Source: Sorex araneus
Lineage: Eukaryota > Chordata > Mammalia > Eulipotyphla > Soricidae
NCBI RefSeq assembly: GCF_027595985.1
Contig: NC_073302.1
Span: 14,636,311-14,700,310, forward strand
Length of the DNA stretch: 64,000 bases
Direction: 5' to 3'
The position numbers and the translations under genes were made by a program. The notes under the pieces are model-generated. The model worked only from the letters and a program-made list of their open reading frames with translations, did not search any database and was not told the DNA's origin. Position 1 is the first letter of the stretch; the number at the start of each line of letters is the position of its first letter. Shown one piece after another: positions 33,396 to 44,631 of the stretch.

Positions 33396-34049
33396 GGATT
33401 TGAGACAGGAACACAAAAAGTCATATTGATTTCTATTCTGAAAGTGATAATAGAGTACTAAGAGGATTCAGAGGGAAGCCTGATAAAGGATGAAGAAAAG
33501 GGAGAATTTGTCACAATAGGAAAGCTTCAGAGAGATGAGGTCCCTATCCTGTGTTTTCAAGGATTATCTAGAGGACATTTCAGATAAAGGATAAAGGTGG
33601 AGCTAAGGGAGTAAATATCAACAAATGTCTAGAACTGGAACCTCTGTTTTCCATTTCCTACTTAAGGTAGATACCACTAAAAAATCATGGCTACATAATT
33701 TTTTCCTATGGAGTTATTCTAACAGATGCAGGATCTTTCTAAACACATTTCTTCAGGTAGTCAATAGTAGTTAATTAGAATTTTAGAGTTCCACTAATTT
33801 CCTGTTTTTGAAGCAAAGAGTTAAAGGCATACTCAGGCAAATGCATTTCTACTGGGAGAGTTTCAGGGAGATCAGATTCACTAGGTGCTAGATTATAAAG
33901 AACCATGAATACTTACTAAGAAATGGAACCTATTTCCATGTGCAAGAAGAAAGTATTGAGTATTTGATCAAGGAAAGCAATGTAATCATATTTGTTTAAA
34001 TTATTAGGCATTTTGTTTTCCACTTCTTATCAATAACTGTCTCCATATT
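33396..34049. other. unique DNA with weak ancient-repeat traces
   Basis: The text near 33880-33990 (AGGTGCTAGATTATAAAGAACC...GCAATGTAATCATA) resembles widely dispersed ancient mammalian repeats. I cannot assign a family. Confidence 0.35.
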
Positions 34050-34210
34050 TCACTGCATATTGGAATCTCCTGGGACATTATTAAAACTCTTGATGCCCAG
34101 ATTATACCCAATACCTTTTGAATCAGAACCTTTGGGAATGTTATCTGAGTCGCAGTGGTTTTTAAAGTTCCCTTAATGATTATAATGTGAATTCAAGTTT
34201 AAGATAGTGT
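34050..34210 (+). mobile_element. MER5A-like hAT relic
   Basis: CTGCATATTGGAATCTCCTGGGACATTATTAAAACTCTTGATGCCCAG, then TTTTTAAAGTTCCCTTAATGATTATAATGTG, follows the MER5A layout. Confidence 0.65.
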
Positions 34211-34700
34211 AGTTTTAGTTTTCATTATAAATTTACTGAAGCAGGAATTCTTTGTCACCCATTCATTCCCCTGTTTTATATCAATCTAGGCCAGAATTCT
34301 GAAAGACTTAGAGCCTGATTGTTAGGGAATCAAGTCAGAATCTAATTGGCTGGGTGATACACCCAGTTAGTGTTAATATAAACCACCTTCCCTTATTGTA
34401 AAGGAAAGTTTCAAACACCATAAAGGACAGTTGTCAGAGCCAACTATCGTGAAACCACAGCACATTTTCACCTTAGACTTAGTTCCTGCTGAGAAAATCA
34501 ATGGCTGTTGGTTTTACCAAAGGTGATTATGAATCATGGTTCTCTCCCTGTTGAAATTTTATGAACAGTGAGAAATAGAACAGAATTGGACAAAAGAGGC
34601 AGATAAGGAAAATACATTCATACTTGCCCAGGATTAAACAAAGGATAGATGAGGATTACTCAAAATATAGATGAGAAGGAGCTCAACTAGTTGACTTCAT
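34211..34700. other. unique DNA
   Basis: Nothing recognised. Confidence 0.45.
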
Positions 34701-34704
34701 TTTC

Positions 34705-34852
34705 TGGGCCACACTCAGTAGTGTTCAGTCTTCAGTTGAGGGTCATCTCTAGTTTCAGTGCTTCCAATGGACCATGCAGTGTTAAGGACCAAGCATGGTA
34801 CTCCTGTATGCAAAGTATGTGCTCAGCCTTTGGACTATCTGACACCAGTTGG
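34705..34852 (-). mobile_element. SINE-P copy, old subtype
   Basis: GGGCCACACTCAGTAGTGTTCAG, AATGGACCATGCAGTGTTAAGGACC and ATGCAAAGTATGTGCTCAGCCTTTGGACTATC keep the order of an antisense SINE-P of older type. Confidence 0.7.
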
Positions 34853-34882
34853 GAGTTCAATGTTATTTCCTCTGAGTCCTGG

Positions 34883-35175
<293 letters not shown>

Positions 35176-35685
35176 AATCCCCCCAAAATCTCTCCTGCAG
35201 TCTTATAACTTACTATTTAATTACTAATTTGTCCCTTAGCACAAACTACAGGGTTTTATTTCCCTCTCTCCAATCAGATAATTTCTTTCATCTCTCATAG
35301 TACTATTTAACCCTAAATGTGTATTTCTTGGCCAAGAATCCCCTTTGATGGAGTACTCCCAAACCAGCTTCTGTAATCAGCAATTAAATGTTTCCTTTTT
35401 AACTCCCCGAGGCAGCTGGGGTGCTCTGAAATAAAAAGACCTTTACCAATGCACTTATTTCATTATCCTGTAATTTCTTTCCCATTTTTATTTCCCTCTC
35501 TTGATGCTGATTATAAAAGCTATATATAGTTCTTTACACATATATTAAATAGAAAGGAGCTTTAAAAAATTTTAAGATCCTTCCTAATTCTGTCTCTCCA
35601 ACAAAACAACTGACAATTGTTCATGTCTGTAGTGTTTCTGATGTTTGTATTAAATGTATTGATATCATAACTTATATAAGAGGGT
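35176..35685. other. AT-rich unique DNA
   Basis: No feature recognised. Confidence 0.45.
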
Positions 35686-35689
35686 ATTT

Positions 35690-36310
35690 CTCTATTTGAA
35701 AATATGGTATTGATAAAGATTGTATTTTAATTAAAAATCCTTTCCAGCATTTTCAGATACATTGACTCCCTCAATTTTCATCATATGAATGTAGCACAAA
35801 TTTAATTAACCAATCCTCTCTTTTTGAGCACATTTTTGCTTCTAATTATGCAATTAATAAAACATGCACACAAAGGCACATACAAGTCTCTGCAATGTAT
35901 ATCTTTGTGCATTTATTGCCTGAGATGGAAATTAGTTTGGGGGAGATTTTATAAATGGGAATTCTGCTTCAAAATATATGAATATGTTTGGCTGCAGAAA
36001 TAATAGTTAAATTGCTTTCTCAAAATATATACAAATTATATTCCCAGTAGTAGAGAAGTGTGCTTATCTCTTAGGACTCTATTTGGAGAATTGTGCTTCT
36101 CAGTTTTGCTAATTTGAGAGGTGAGGATAATAGCTCATTGTTTTGATTTGCATTTATTTAATTGCTAGAAAGGTTGGCTTTAGAAAACATATGTTTATTA
36201 ATTATTTGCATTTTTTTCTTTTATAAATTACTTCTTTATAATATTTTCTAGCTTGTTAACAATTGAAATTTGGTTATTTTATATCGTTTTCCCTTGGGTC
36301 TTAAAAATAA
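35690..36310 (-). mobile_element. probable ancient L1, antisense
   Basis: TCCCAGTAGTAGAGAAGTGTGCTTATC, TAATAGCTCATTGTTTTGATTTGCATTTATTTAATTGC and TATTTGCATTTTTTTCTTTTATAAATTACTTC follow the antisense ORF2 order seen at 39930-40140 and 38040-38230. No frame remains. Confidence 0.55.
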
Positions 36311-36381
36311 CTTGTATCTGTTACATCTTTAAAAATTTTTCCCTATAAAATTTAAACTTTGTCTTTGACATTAAGATCAGA

Positions 36382-36618
36382 TTGTCACTGTCACTGTCAT
36401 CCCGCTGCTCACCGATTGCTCGTGTGGGCACCGGTAACGTCTCTATCGTGAGACTTGTTGTTACTGCTTTTTGCATATTGAATATGCCACAGGTAGCTTG
36501 CCAGACTCCGCAGTGCAGGTGTGATACTCTAGGTAGCTTGCTGGGCTCTCTGAGAGGGGGGTAGGAATTGAATCCAGTTGTGCTGCATGCAGGGCAAACG
36601 CCCTACCGCTGTTCTATA
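36382..36618 (-). mobile_element. SINE-R copy
   Basis: Minus strand: head GTAGGGCGTTTGCCCTGCA, B-box region diverged (TGGATTCAATTCC), leader-like body, and tail ACACGAGCAATCGGTGAGC. It ends with clear GACAGTGACAGTGACA repeats at 36383-36398. Confidence 0.93.
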
Positions 36619-36839
36619 AAATATTACCTGTTTTGTTTCTTGTAGTGAATTTTTCCTTTCAAAAATTAAACTGCCTGTTTTCCCTTTTGCCTGCCATTTG
36701 GACAAATCACACTATTGCCTTTTGTTTTGAAATTCCTTCTTATAAATGTATTGTTCATTACAATAAGAGTGGTGAATATTTCCCTACATCCCCATACTTT
36801 TTATCATGATGTCACAACCTGTATTGTTCAACCTAATTG

Positions 36840-36962
36840 TTGGGCCTGACATTTCAATACACAGCTGGCAATGCTCAAGTGCCCATGCATGCCAACGGAA
36901 TTGGAGGACACTTCGTGCCTGAGCTTTACCCTTGTTCTACCACGTGAGCCATATCCTTGGTT
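36840..36962 (-). mobile_element. possible SINE-P relic
   Basis: CAGCTGGCAATGCTCAAGTGCCC and CCTGAGCTTTACCCTTGTTCTACCACGTGAGCC suggest a heavily decayed antisense SINE-P. Confidence 0.35.
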
Positions 36963-37192
36963 TGAGCACACGATTTTTAACCTTTGGAAAAGAGTTCCAT
37001 AGTTTTGTATTTATATAGCATTTTCCAACCAATTGTTGCTAAAATCAGGTTGTTTTTTTTTTAAAAAAAACTTTCGTCATGTATGTGTGTGAAGATCCAA
37101 TCTCATTTTCTAGTTACTACTTTGCTCATTGATTATCACACCAGAAATATGATACTTCTATGATTTTTTTTGCTTTTTTTCTTCTATTTTTT

Positions 37193-38858
37193 ACATTTTA
37201 AAAAAAAATTTTATTAGTGAATCACCATGAGGTACAGTTACAAACTTATGAACATTCATATTTGCATTTGCTTTACATCCCTCCACCATTCTCCTCCACC
37301 AATGTTCCAAGTATCCCTCCCACCATCCCCACCTTGACCCCCACCACCCCACCCTGCCTCTGCGGCAGAGCATTCCCTTTTGTACTCTCTCCTGTAGGGT
37401 GTTGTAGTTTTTAATAGAGGTATTGAGTGTCCATCATGCCCTGTCTATGGTCTACTTTTGGTACACAGTTTTCAACCTGAGTGGGTCCTCCCAACATTCT
37501 CTACTAGGTCTTCCCTTCTCTCTCTCAGCTGCCTTTTCCCCCAGCATATGAGGCCAGTTTCCAAGCTGTGGGGCAGACCTCCTGGTTCTTGTCTCTACTA
37601 CTCTTGGATATTAGTGTCCTATTCTGCTACTTTAGTGTCCTATTCCACATATGAGTGCAATCTTTCTATGTCTGTCTCTTTCTTTCTGACTCATTTCACT
37701 CAACATGATACTTTCCATGTTGATCCACTTATATGCAAATTTCATGACTTCATCTTTTCTAACAGCTGCGTAGTATTCCATTGTGTAGATGCACCAAAGT
37801 TTCTTTAACCAGTCATCTGTATTTGGGCACTCCGGTTATTTCCAAATTTTAACTATTGCAAACAGTGCTGCAATGAACATAGAAATGCAGATGTCATTTC
37901 TACTATACCTTTTTGCATCTCCTGGATATATTCCCAGCAGTGGTATTGCTGGGTCAAATGGGAGCTCAATTTCTAATTTTTTGAGAATCATCCATATTGT
38001 TTTCCAAAAGGAATGAACCAGTCGGCATTCCCATCAGCAGTGAAGGAGAGTCCCTTTCTCCCCACATCCATGCCAACACGGGTTGCTTTTGTTTTTTTGA
38101 ATGTGGGCTAGTCTCTGTGGTGTGAGATGATATCTCATTGTTGTTTTGATCTGCATCTCCCTGATGTTTAGTGATGTAGAGCATTTTCTCATGTGCCTCT
38201 CAGCCATTTGGATTTATTCTTTGGGAAAGTTTCTGTTCATTTCATCACCCTATTTTTTAATTGGGTTGGCAGTTTTCTTCTTGTGGAGTTCAACCAGTAC
38301 CTTGTATATCCTTGATATCAACCCCTTATCGGATGGGTACTGGGTAAATATCCTTTCCCATTCTGTAAACTGTCTTTGTATTTTGGTAACTTTTGAGGTG
38401 CAGAAGCTTCTTAGTTTAAGAGAGTCCCATTTATTTATCTCTGTTTTCACTTGCTTGGCCAGTGGCGTATCATCTTTGAAGATACCGTTGGCTTCAATGT
38501 CGTGGAGGTTTTTACCAGCCTTGTCTTCAATGTACCTTAGGGATTCTGGTCTGATGTTGAGGTCTTTAATCCACTTTGATCTGACTTTTGTACATGGTGA
38601 TAGGTGGAGGTCTAAGCCCATTTTTTTGCATGTAGCCGTCCAGTTTTGCCAGCACAATTTTTTAAACATGCTTTCCTTGCTCCACTTCACATTTCTTGCT
38701 CCCTTATCAAAGATTAGATGGTCATATATTTGGGGTTGTGTGTCAGAGTATTCAATCCTGTTCCATTGGTCTGAGGTTCTGCCTTTGTTCCGGTACCATG
38801 CTGTTTTAATTACTACCGCTTTGTAGTAGAGTTTGAAGTTGGGGAGGTTGATTTCTCA
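37193..38858 (-). mobile_element. L1, 5'-truncated, antisense
   Basis: It starts at the left with the poly-A complement (37193-37215) and a G-rich-type 3' untranslated region. It continues through the ORF2 C-terminus to the YDHLIF-type region near 38720 and GTAGTAATTAAAACAGC near 38810. It is about 1.67 kb of a roughly 6-kb element. Confidence 0.93.
38250..38690 (-). pseudogene. L1 ORF2 C-terminal fragment
   Basis: 146 residues: [60 protein letters not shown] and GLISRIYKVLVELHKKKTAN. This is the domain after the reverse transcriptase, ending at a stop where IKKWGEEM is expected. Further ORF2 text ([14 protein letters not shown] type) continues in other frames to about 37730. The element is inactive. 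Confidence 0.92.
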
Positions 38859-38944
38859 TTTCAATCATCTCAAGTCCTATTCATTTTATAATAAGAGGCA
38901 TAGTTTCATCCTTTGAAAATTATGGTAATGTCTCACTGAGTGTC

Positions 38945-38988
38945 TGTGTACATATATACATATATATATATATACACGCACATATATC
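38945..38988. repeat. TA-rich microsatellite
   Basis: ACATATATACATATATATATATATACAC-type repeats lie directly beside an antisense RTE tail. Confidence 0.85.
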
Positions 38989-39101
38989 ACTTGTATCACT
39001 TGTCATTCTGTTGATCTTTGATTTTCTCGAGCAGCGCCAGTAATGTCTCCATTTGTCCCTGTCGCCTGCTAGTGTAGCCCAATGTATCTGCTCGCTCCAG
39101 T
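38989..39101 (-). mobile_element. RTE 3' tail fragment
   Basis: ATCACTTGTATCACTTGTCATTC, CTTTGATTTTCTCGAGCAG and CTAGTGTAGCCCAATGTATCTGC are the reverse complement of the RTE end (46480-46590). The C-terminal codons are included. Confidence 0.92.
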
Positions 39102-39161
39102 ATATATATTCTGCACTCAAATGTTCTACCACTGATAATCAAATGCTCTACCACTCAGAAT

Positions 39162-39328
39162 CTCGCACAGCAGAGCCTGGGAAACTACCCGTGGTGTATT
39201 TGATATGCCAAAAACAGTAACAATAATGGATCTCATTCCCTGACCCTGAGCAACAGGGACAAATGAGATGTTACTGGCGCCTGCTTGAGCAAATCGATAA
39301 ACAATAGAACAGTGATACAGTGATACAT
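39162..39328 (+). mobile_element. Mini-RTE, short
   Basis: CAGAGCCTGGGAAACTACC, GATATGCCAAAAACAGTAAC and ATCTCATTCCCTGACCCTGAG are leader. They pass through CAACAGGGACAAATGAGATG into the tail CTTGAGCAAATCGATAAAC and ACAGTGATACAGTGATACA. It lacks the leader stretch GCCTCCAATG...AAAATCTC present in the 33018 and 40393 copies. Confidence 0.88.
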
Positions 39329-39425
39329 ACATATATTTTATATATACATATAAATACATATATATATCACTTATATAAATTATATATCACTTCTATAAAT
39401 AAGTGATATATATAAGATGTATGGT
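39322..39425. repeat. TA-rich tract with inverted repeat
   Basis: The mini-RTE tail repeats grade into ATATA repeats. TATATATCACTTAT (39361-39374) is complementary to 39399-39412. Confidence 0.8.
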
Positions 39426-39434
39426 ATATGTACA

Positions 39435-40315
39435 TATTTATGCCACAGCATCTTTAACCAGCTATCTTTTGATGGGAATTTAAGTTCCTTTCATATTTTG
39501 GTTCTATAAAATACTGCTGCTATGAATATAAGGACATACATAGACCCTGGAATTCATGTTTTCATATTCTTGGGATAAATACCTAGAAGTATTAAAGATA
39601 GATCATGGTTATTTCCTATTTTAAAATTAATTTTCTTTTATTTCTGTATACTTGGACAAAGGGAATATGTTGAATCATCCTGAGTACCAAGTACAGTACC
39701 CTAGGTACACCTTGAGCATCTGACTGTGCTTGGGGCTTACCACTAGCTTTGTGCACAGGTATTACTGTGAGCAACGATCAGAGGACCATATCAAGGTGCC
39801 AGGGATTGAACCCAGATTAGCTTCATGTGAGACAAGTACCTTACATGTGGTACTTTTTCTGGCACCATTTTAAAATATTTTAAAGGAATCTTCATAGCAT
39901 TTTCTAAGGGTAGAGATCACACCAATTTGTATTTTTTCCAGCAGTGCATCAGAATTCCTTTCTCCACATTCTCACCAATATTGCAGTTTCCAAGATTTTT
40001 GACATAGATTGTTTTTATGAGTTGACAACTCATTTGTGGTTTTTAATCTGAATTTTTATGGTAAGTGATATTTAACATGTTTTCATGTGTCTATGATCAT
40101 TTTTGTCTCTTTCTTGGAGAAGTGCCATTACTTGCTATTCTATTGGGGGTCAATAATTTTTGTCTTTATTGAATTGTGAGTCCTTTTTATATATCTGGAT
40201 ATTAACCTATTGTCAGGTATACAAATATCTTTTTCTAAATGCTATATTGCCTTTATGTTTGTGGTAGATTCTTTTGCCATGTAAAAGCTTTTACATTTTT
40301 ATTGTAGGTAGAAGT
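39435..40315 (-). mobile_element. ancient L1, antisense
   Basis: TCTTTAACCAGCTATCTTTTGATGGG, TTCTATAAAATACTGCTGCTATGAATATAAGG, CATTCTCACCAATATTGC and GGATATTAACCTATTGTCAGG, then TTCTTTTGCCATGTAAAAGC, follow the antisense ORF2 C-terminus in order. A SINE-P relic lies inside. Confidence 0.82.
39715..39872 (-). mobile_element. SINE-P copy, old subtype
   Basis: TGCTTGGGGCTTACCACTAGCTTTGTGCACAGG, AGAGGACCATATCAAGGTGCCAGGGATTGAACCC and TGTGAGACAAGTACCTTACATG give the order of an antisense old SINE-P. Confidence 0.75.
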
Positions 40316-40392
40316 AACTCTCCAAAAGAAGTAGATCTCCTGGGTGGCTTGAAAATGTTGCAGGTCTATATTAGGTCTCATCTAAAGTTATC

Positions 40393-40625
40393 ACGGGAGA
40401 GCCTGGCAAGCTCTCTGTGGCGTATTTGATATGCCAAGTACAGTAACAATGATGGGTCTCATTCCCCTTACCCTGAAAGAGACTCCAATGTGGCACCGCT
40501 GTGAAGAACGAGTAAAGAGAGGCTGCTAAAATCTCAGGGCTAGAACAAATGGAGATGTTACTGGTGCCCACTTTAGCAAATCGTTGATTAATAGGATGAC
40601 AGTGATGAAAGTGATTCAGTGATTT
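40393..40625 (+). mobile_element. Mini-RTE (leader joined to tail)
   Basis: GGGAGAGCCTGGCAAGCTC, TTTGATATGCCAAGTACAGTAAC, CCTGAAAGAGACTCCAATGTGG and GCTGCTAAAATCTCAGGGC are leader. The junction GGGCTAGAACAAATGGAGATG is at the same place as in the 33018 copy, and the tail ends GATGAAAGTGATTCAGTGA. The CCTGCACAGCAGAGCATGGCAAG part of the leader is absent. Confidence 0.9.
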
Positions 40626-40664
40626 ACAATTACAGGTCATTTTGATGAACTGGGAGGTATGAGC

Positions 40665-40720
40665 TGAGAGATAGATAGATAAAGTGAGTGAGTGAGAGAT
40701 AAAGACAGACAGAGAGCTAC
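40665..40720. repeat. GATA and GAGT-rich simple repeat
   Basis: AGATAGATAGATAAAGTGAGTGAGTGAGAG, then GACAGACAGAGAG. Low complexity. Confidence 0.75.
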
Positions 40721-40769
40721 CACTTCCCTTCTCTACCCATCATGATCTCCCTGGGGAAAGTGCCAGAAG

Positions 40770-41130
40770 GATTAGGATCGAAAAATTCTGCCATCAGCAC
40801 CTTTCCAGCTTGAACACTTACATCCCCTCAGCCCCACTTGATAACTGTCAGGTTGCACCTGTGATTCACTGGATCTTCAAGGCATGGGTACTGGTTCCCA
40901 TCACCAAAGTTCTCAGGGCCCAAGGCTTAAACAAGGAATGACTTTTTGCCAAAAAAGGAAAGTCAGTCCTGATCTCTTCCAGGTCCATTGCCAACCCTCA
41001 TAAAAAATGTATGTGAGGAAGGGAATAAATAGGGAAGTTAAATTTCTTTATTCAGTACATATAAAGAGAAAGAGAAAGACACGTTCATAGAGCATGTGAG
41101 TTTCTCCAGAGGTGAGGTGAGAGAGCCAAG
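40770..41130 (-). mobile_element. LTR-like dispersed family, fourth copy
   Basis: AAAGGAAAGTCAGTCCTGA at 40954-40972 is identical to 19167-19185. The block order (ATTCTGCCATCAGCACCTTTCC, then the shared 19-mer, then CCCTCATAAAAAATG, then TTTATTC as antisense polyadenylation signal at 41050) repeats that of the copy at 18950. Confidence 0.55.
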
Positions 41131-41760
41131 AGTAAATATCCAAAATTGAGAAATTGGGATACAGGGGACTTTCTTATGGGGCGTGTGCACTGCTTGCCTC
41201 TGCAGTTAGTTTTGTGGGTTTTTTTCAAACATCTTCACCTCAGCGATTTCCACATAGGTAGGGTTCTGTTGCTAGGGTGTTTTCAGTGAAGACTTGTTTA
41301 AGACGTTCTGTGGTTTTCTTTCATGTTCTTATCACAACCTTTGAACACTTTTTAAAAAAATTTAAAAATACTTTTGGTCTAACAATGCTACTATTAATGG
41401 TTTCTCAATCTTCTGTTTTTTGTTTGAAATTTCTCCAGAGCGATTCAGTCTTTTAAATACTCATTTTGGTACTTTTTTACTTTCTAAAAATTCACTGGTA
41501 GGGGCCCTCTCCTATTTTTCTTTCTAAAAACAATTTGATCCAATCCTATTTTTCATTCTCGTTTAGTTTTCTTTGAAGCCTTTGAAGTTGAATTTCCAAC
41601 TTTATCTCTGGTGTGAGGTCCCTGGTTTATTACCTAGTTTACGTCAATGCATTTATGTTGTAGGCCTAATATTCAAGAATTTAATAATAACCTAGGACTG
41701 GCACGTGCAAATAAATGCCCGATCCTCTATACTATCATTCTGACTCATTTCACACTTTTT
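41131..41760. other. unrecognised T-rich DNA, perhaps the flank of old L1
   Basis: No clear feature. It may include diverged L1 ORF2 text, continuous with the element to the right. Confidence 0.35.
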
Positions 41761-41764
41761 AAAA

Positions 41765-42540
41765 AAATATTTATTTAAAGGTTTTATCTCCTTTTTTCTT
41801 GCTAAGCCTAGTGAGTTTATGAATTTTATTATTCCTTTCAAAGAAAAATACAATGGTTTCATTGTACTTTGTATCTCCTTTTGATTTCTGTTAATTTATG
41901 CTCTAGTGTTATTATTTCCTTCTTATTTTTGCCAACAGTTGGCTCTGTTTTTTCTTCTTTTTCTAATTAACTACAATCAAATTGTTTATTTGAGACTTTT
42001 AAAGTGATACAAATCTGGATTAAAATAAACTTCCTTGGGAGAGAAAATGTTTCCAATTTTACTTTTCAAAAATGACTTAGGTACATTTATATGCCATTAT
42101 TGCAAATGAATTTAAGAATCGTCTTGCTAAGTTTCCAAAAATCTTGTCAAGATTCCGATTGGGAAGTATGACAAACCTATAAGTTAATTTAGGAAAAAAG
42201 ACATCATTGAGCCGTCTGCTCAGCAACACTGTTTATCTTCCTATTTAGTCAAGTATTTTTTATATCTCACATTAAAGTTTTGTGGCTTTCCCCATAAGAA
42301 TTTCATATATTTCTTGTTAAAGATATTCATAAGCATTTTATGTTTTTGTTGTTACAGTGAATAATGTAGTTTAAAATCGTATTTCCCAACTAGTTACTGC
42401 CAGTAAGAACAATATTATTTTGGTGTACTTATACAGTAACCAGTTTCTTTGTGGAGCTGTCCTATTAATTTTAATAGAGCTTTCTGTTTATTCTCTTGAG
42501 GATGGTTATCAAAATATATCTTGTATAAAAATTATAATTT
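41765..42540 (-). mobile_element. ancient L1 ORF2, antisense
   Basis: TTTCTTGCTAAGCCTAGTGAGTTTATGAATTTTATTATTCC, TTTCTGTTAATTTATGCTCTAGTGTTATTATTTCC, and AAGATATTCATAAGCATTTTATG match the antisense RT-domain region in order. Frames are destroyed. Confidence 0.78.
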
Positions 42541-42734
42541 TATCTCTTCGTTTAAAGGCATTGTTATTCTAGTAAGGTCATCTTTATTACAAAGAAGAGA
42601 AAGCTATCTGATACTTCATAGATTTTTAATGTGTAAGGTGGGGGTGGTGAAGCAGCTCTTCTAGACAGACCACAAGGAGGCAACACAACGAACAGAACCT
42701 TCATACAGCTCAACCTCATGGCATCTGGTGCTTG

Positions 42735-42994
42735 TCTACTGTCACTGTCACTGTCATCCCATTGCTCATCTTTGTTCGAGCAATTTGTTCGAGCGGGCAC
42801 CAGTAACGTCTCTCATTGAGAGACTTATTGTTACTGTTTTTGGCATATCCAATACGCATGGGTATCTTGCCAGGCTCTGCCGTGCGGGCTCTATACTCTC
42901 GGTAGCTTGCTGGGCTCTCCGAGAGGGATGGAGGAATCGAACTCGGGTTGGCCGCGTGAAAGGCGAATGCCCAACCTCTGTGCTGTCGCTCCAG
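42735..42994 (-). mobile_element. SINE-R copy, palindrome subfamily
   Basis: Complete, from the head (GGCTGGAGCGACAGCACAG at 42994) to CAGTGACAGTGACAGTA at 42735. GTCTCTCATTGAGAGAC lies at 42808-42824. The tail carries a small duplication around TTGTTCGAGCAATTTGTTCG near 42772-42791. Confidence 0.95.
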
Positions 42995-43080
42995 CCTGCT
43001 AAGTCTACTAGAAACCAGAATCACTCTATCTCAAGAACTACATGGTGTATAGTTTTTCTCCAGTTCATTTACTTTGAACT

Positions 43081-43370
43081 CCACTACTCAGCCACCACCA
43101 TGCTCCAGGCCACTTTCTGGACACTCGGGCCAAATCTCATGCATGAGTGAAGCCCCACAGAGCCAGGTACAGGAGGACTTTGCGACCTTGGACTTCAGGC
43201 TCAATGAGACCCGGAAACAAGATCCTCTGTCTGCCTCCTCCAATATCCGGTGTTCCAGGGATCAAACCCAGACACCCCACCCTATCGGCACCAGATAAAT
43301 ACCTCATAGGCTGACCTCCACTACCTCCACTACCCAGCCACCGCCACGCTCCAGACTGCTTTCTGGACCG
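43081..43370 (+). repeat. Two diverged repeat units in the RTE leader
   Basis: CCACTACTCAGCCACCACCA...CCAGGCCACTTTCTGGAC at 43081-43122 recurs as CCACTACCCAGCCACCGCCA...CCAGACTGCTTTCTGGAC at 43327-43368, an offset of 246 bp. RTE and other LINE leaders can hold promoter monomers. This may be one, but no promoter motif is identified. Confidence 0.75.
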
Positions 43371-44009
43371 CGTGGCTATGAGACACATCATAAAACACTT
43401 AATGCCCACTTTCCATAATTTCTGCAACATATTGATGGAATTCAAATCTGGGGTTCAAATATGGTGTGAACTATGGGAACACCAGTAAGGGCGATTGGAG
43501 GCTGGCCTAAAAGCCTCCATTCCTCTCGGAGAGCCTGGCAAGCTACCGTGAGTACATCGCCTGCACAGCAGAGCATGGCAAGCTACCTCTGACATATTCG
43601 ATATGCCAAAAACAGCAACAACAATCGGCCTCATTTGCCTGACACTGAAAGAGCCCCCAATACAGCAGTGTTAAGAAGAATGAGCAAGAAGAGGTTGTTA
43701 AAATATCAGGAACAAATTAGACTGCTAAAACGAAAGACTAAAATGACTGTACTTTCAACGCAAGTATGCTGGGATTGGAAACATCCATCGAAGACTTGAT
43801 GGTGCAAGTGAAGAAGATCAAGTATGACAACATTTGTCTAACAAGAAGGCATAATTCACATCATGCCTTTTTTTGACACTGGAGAAGAACTGTTCCTCGA
43901 AACATGTGACAACAGAGGCATTGGTGGAGTCGGTGTCCTTGTCAAAGTGAACTTGGCCATGAACATTGATTCATTTGAATGCCTAACAATCCAAATCAGA
44001 TGATTATGC

Positions 44010-44498
44010 TTGAATAGATGTGGCTCACTGCTGGCAGTTTCTATCTTTGTCGTATACACACCAACATCCAACTACGATGAAGAAGAAATTGGGAAGTTCT
44101 ACATGGAGCTGGAGAAGTTCTATAAAGAAGACGACACCTTCTACAAGATCATTGTCCATGATTTTAAAGCCAAGATAGGACAGAGAAGGTTGCCCGAAGA
44201 ACTCCACATTGGGACCCATGGCCTAGAATGGAATGAACAGGGTGAGAGACTGTCTGAGTCATCATGTCAACCAAGACCATCCACGGGAACTCAGAGTTCC
44301 AGAAGGCCAATTCTAAACATTGGACACGGGAGTCTCCCAGTGGACAGTTCCACAATGAAATTGACCACATCATATTCAGTCAAAGGTTTGCCTGACCAAT
44401 GTCACTGTTGTCCCAAAATTCAAAATGAGATCGGACCACTGTCTCCTTCATGCAAAATTCTACTTCACATATCAAGGAGAAAGGTCTGCAAAGTTTAA
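44010..44498 (+). pseudogene. RTE endonuclease fragment
   Basis: The frame starts MNRCGSLLAVSIFVVYTPTS, continues YMELEKFYKEDDTFYKIIVH and EELHIGTHGLEWNEQGERLS, then shifts. The APE-like endonuclease nicks the DNA target for insertion. In the IIVHDFKAKIG segment the canonical motif is GDFNAKIG, so the Asn is replaced by Lys and the fold's active site is probably lost. The N-terminal part (43740-44000) is interrupted by stops, though FDTGEELFLE is readable at about 43871. Confidence 0.88.
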
Positions 44499-44631
44499 GT
44501 TTAAGAAGAGAACTCCCAGAATGACCACCAACTGGGACCTCTTTGGCACTATTGCAGCAACGTGGGAAGATGTCGTCTTTGACAACATTGATGAGGAATA
44601 CGATTGACTGGTTCAGCACCTCCATGACTGC

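Noticed and set aside
38146..38826. 226-codon open frame on the plus strand
   Set aside because: It is the antisense shadow of L1 ORF2 on the minus strand.
42728..43150. 140-codon open frame on the plus strand
   Set aside because: It runs antisense through a SINE-R and into the RTE leader; codons are repeat-derived.
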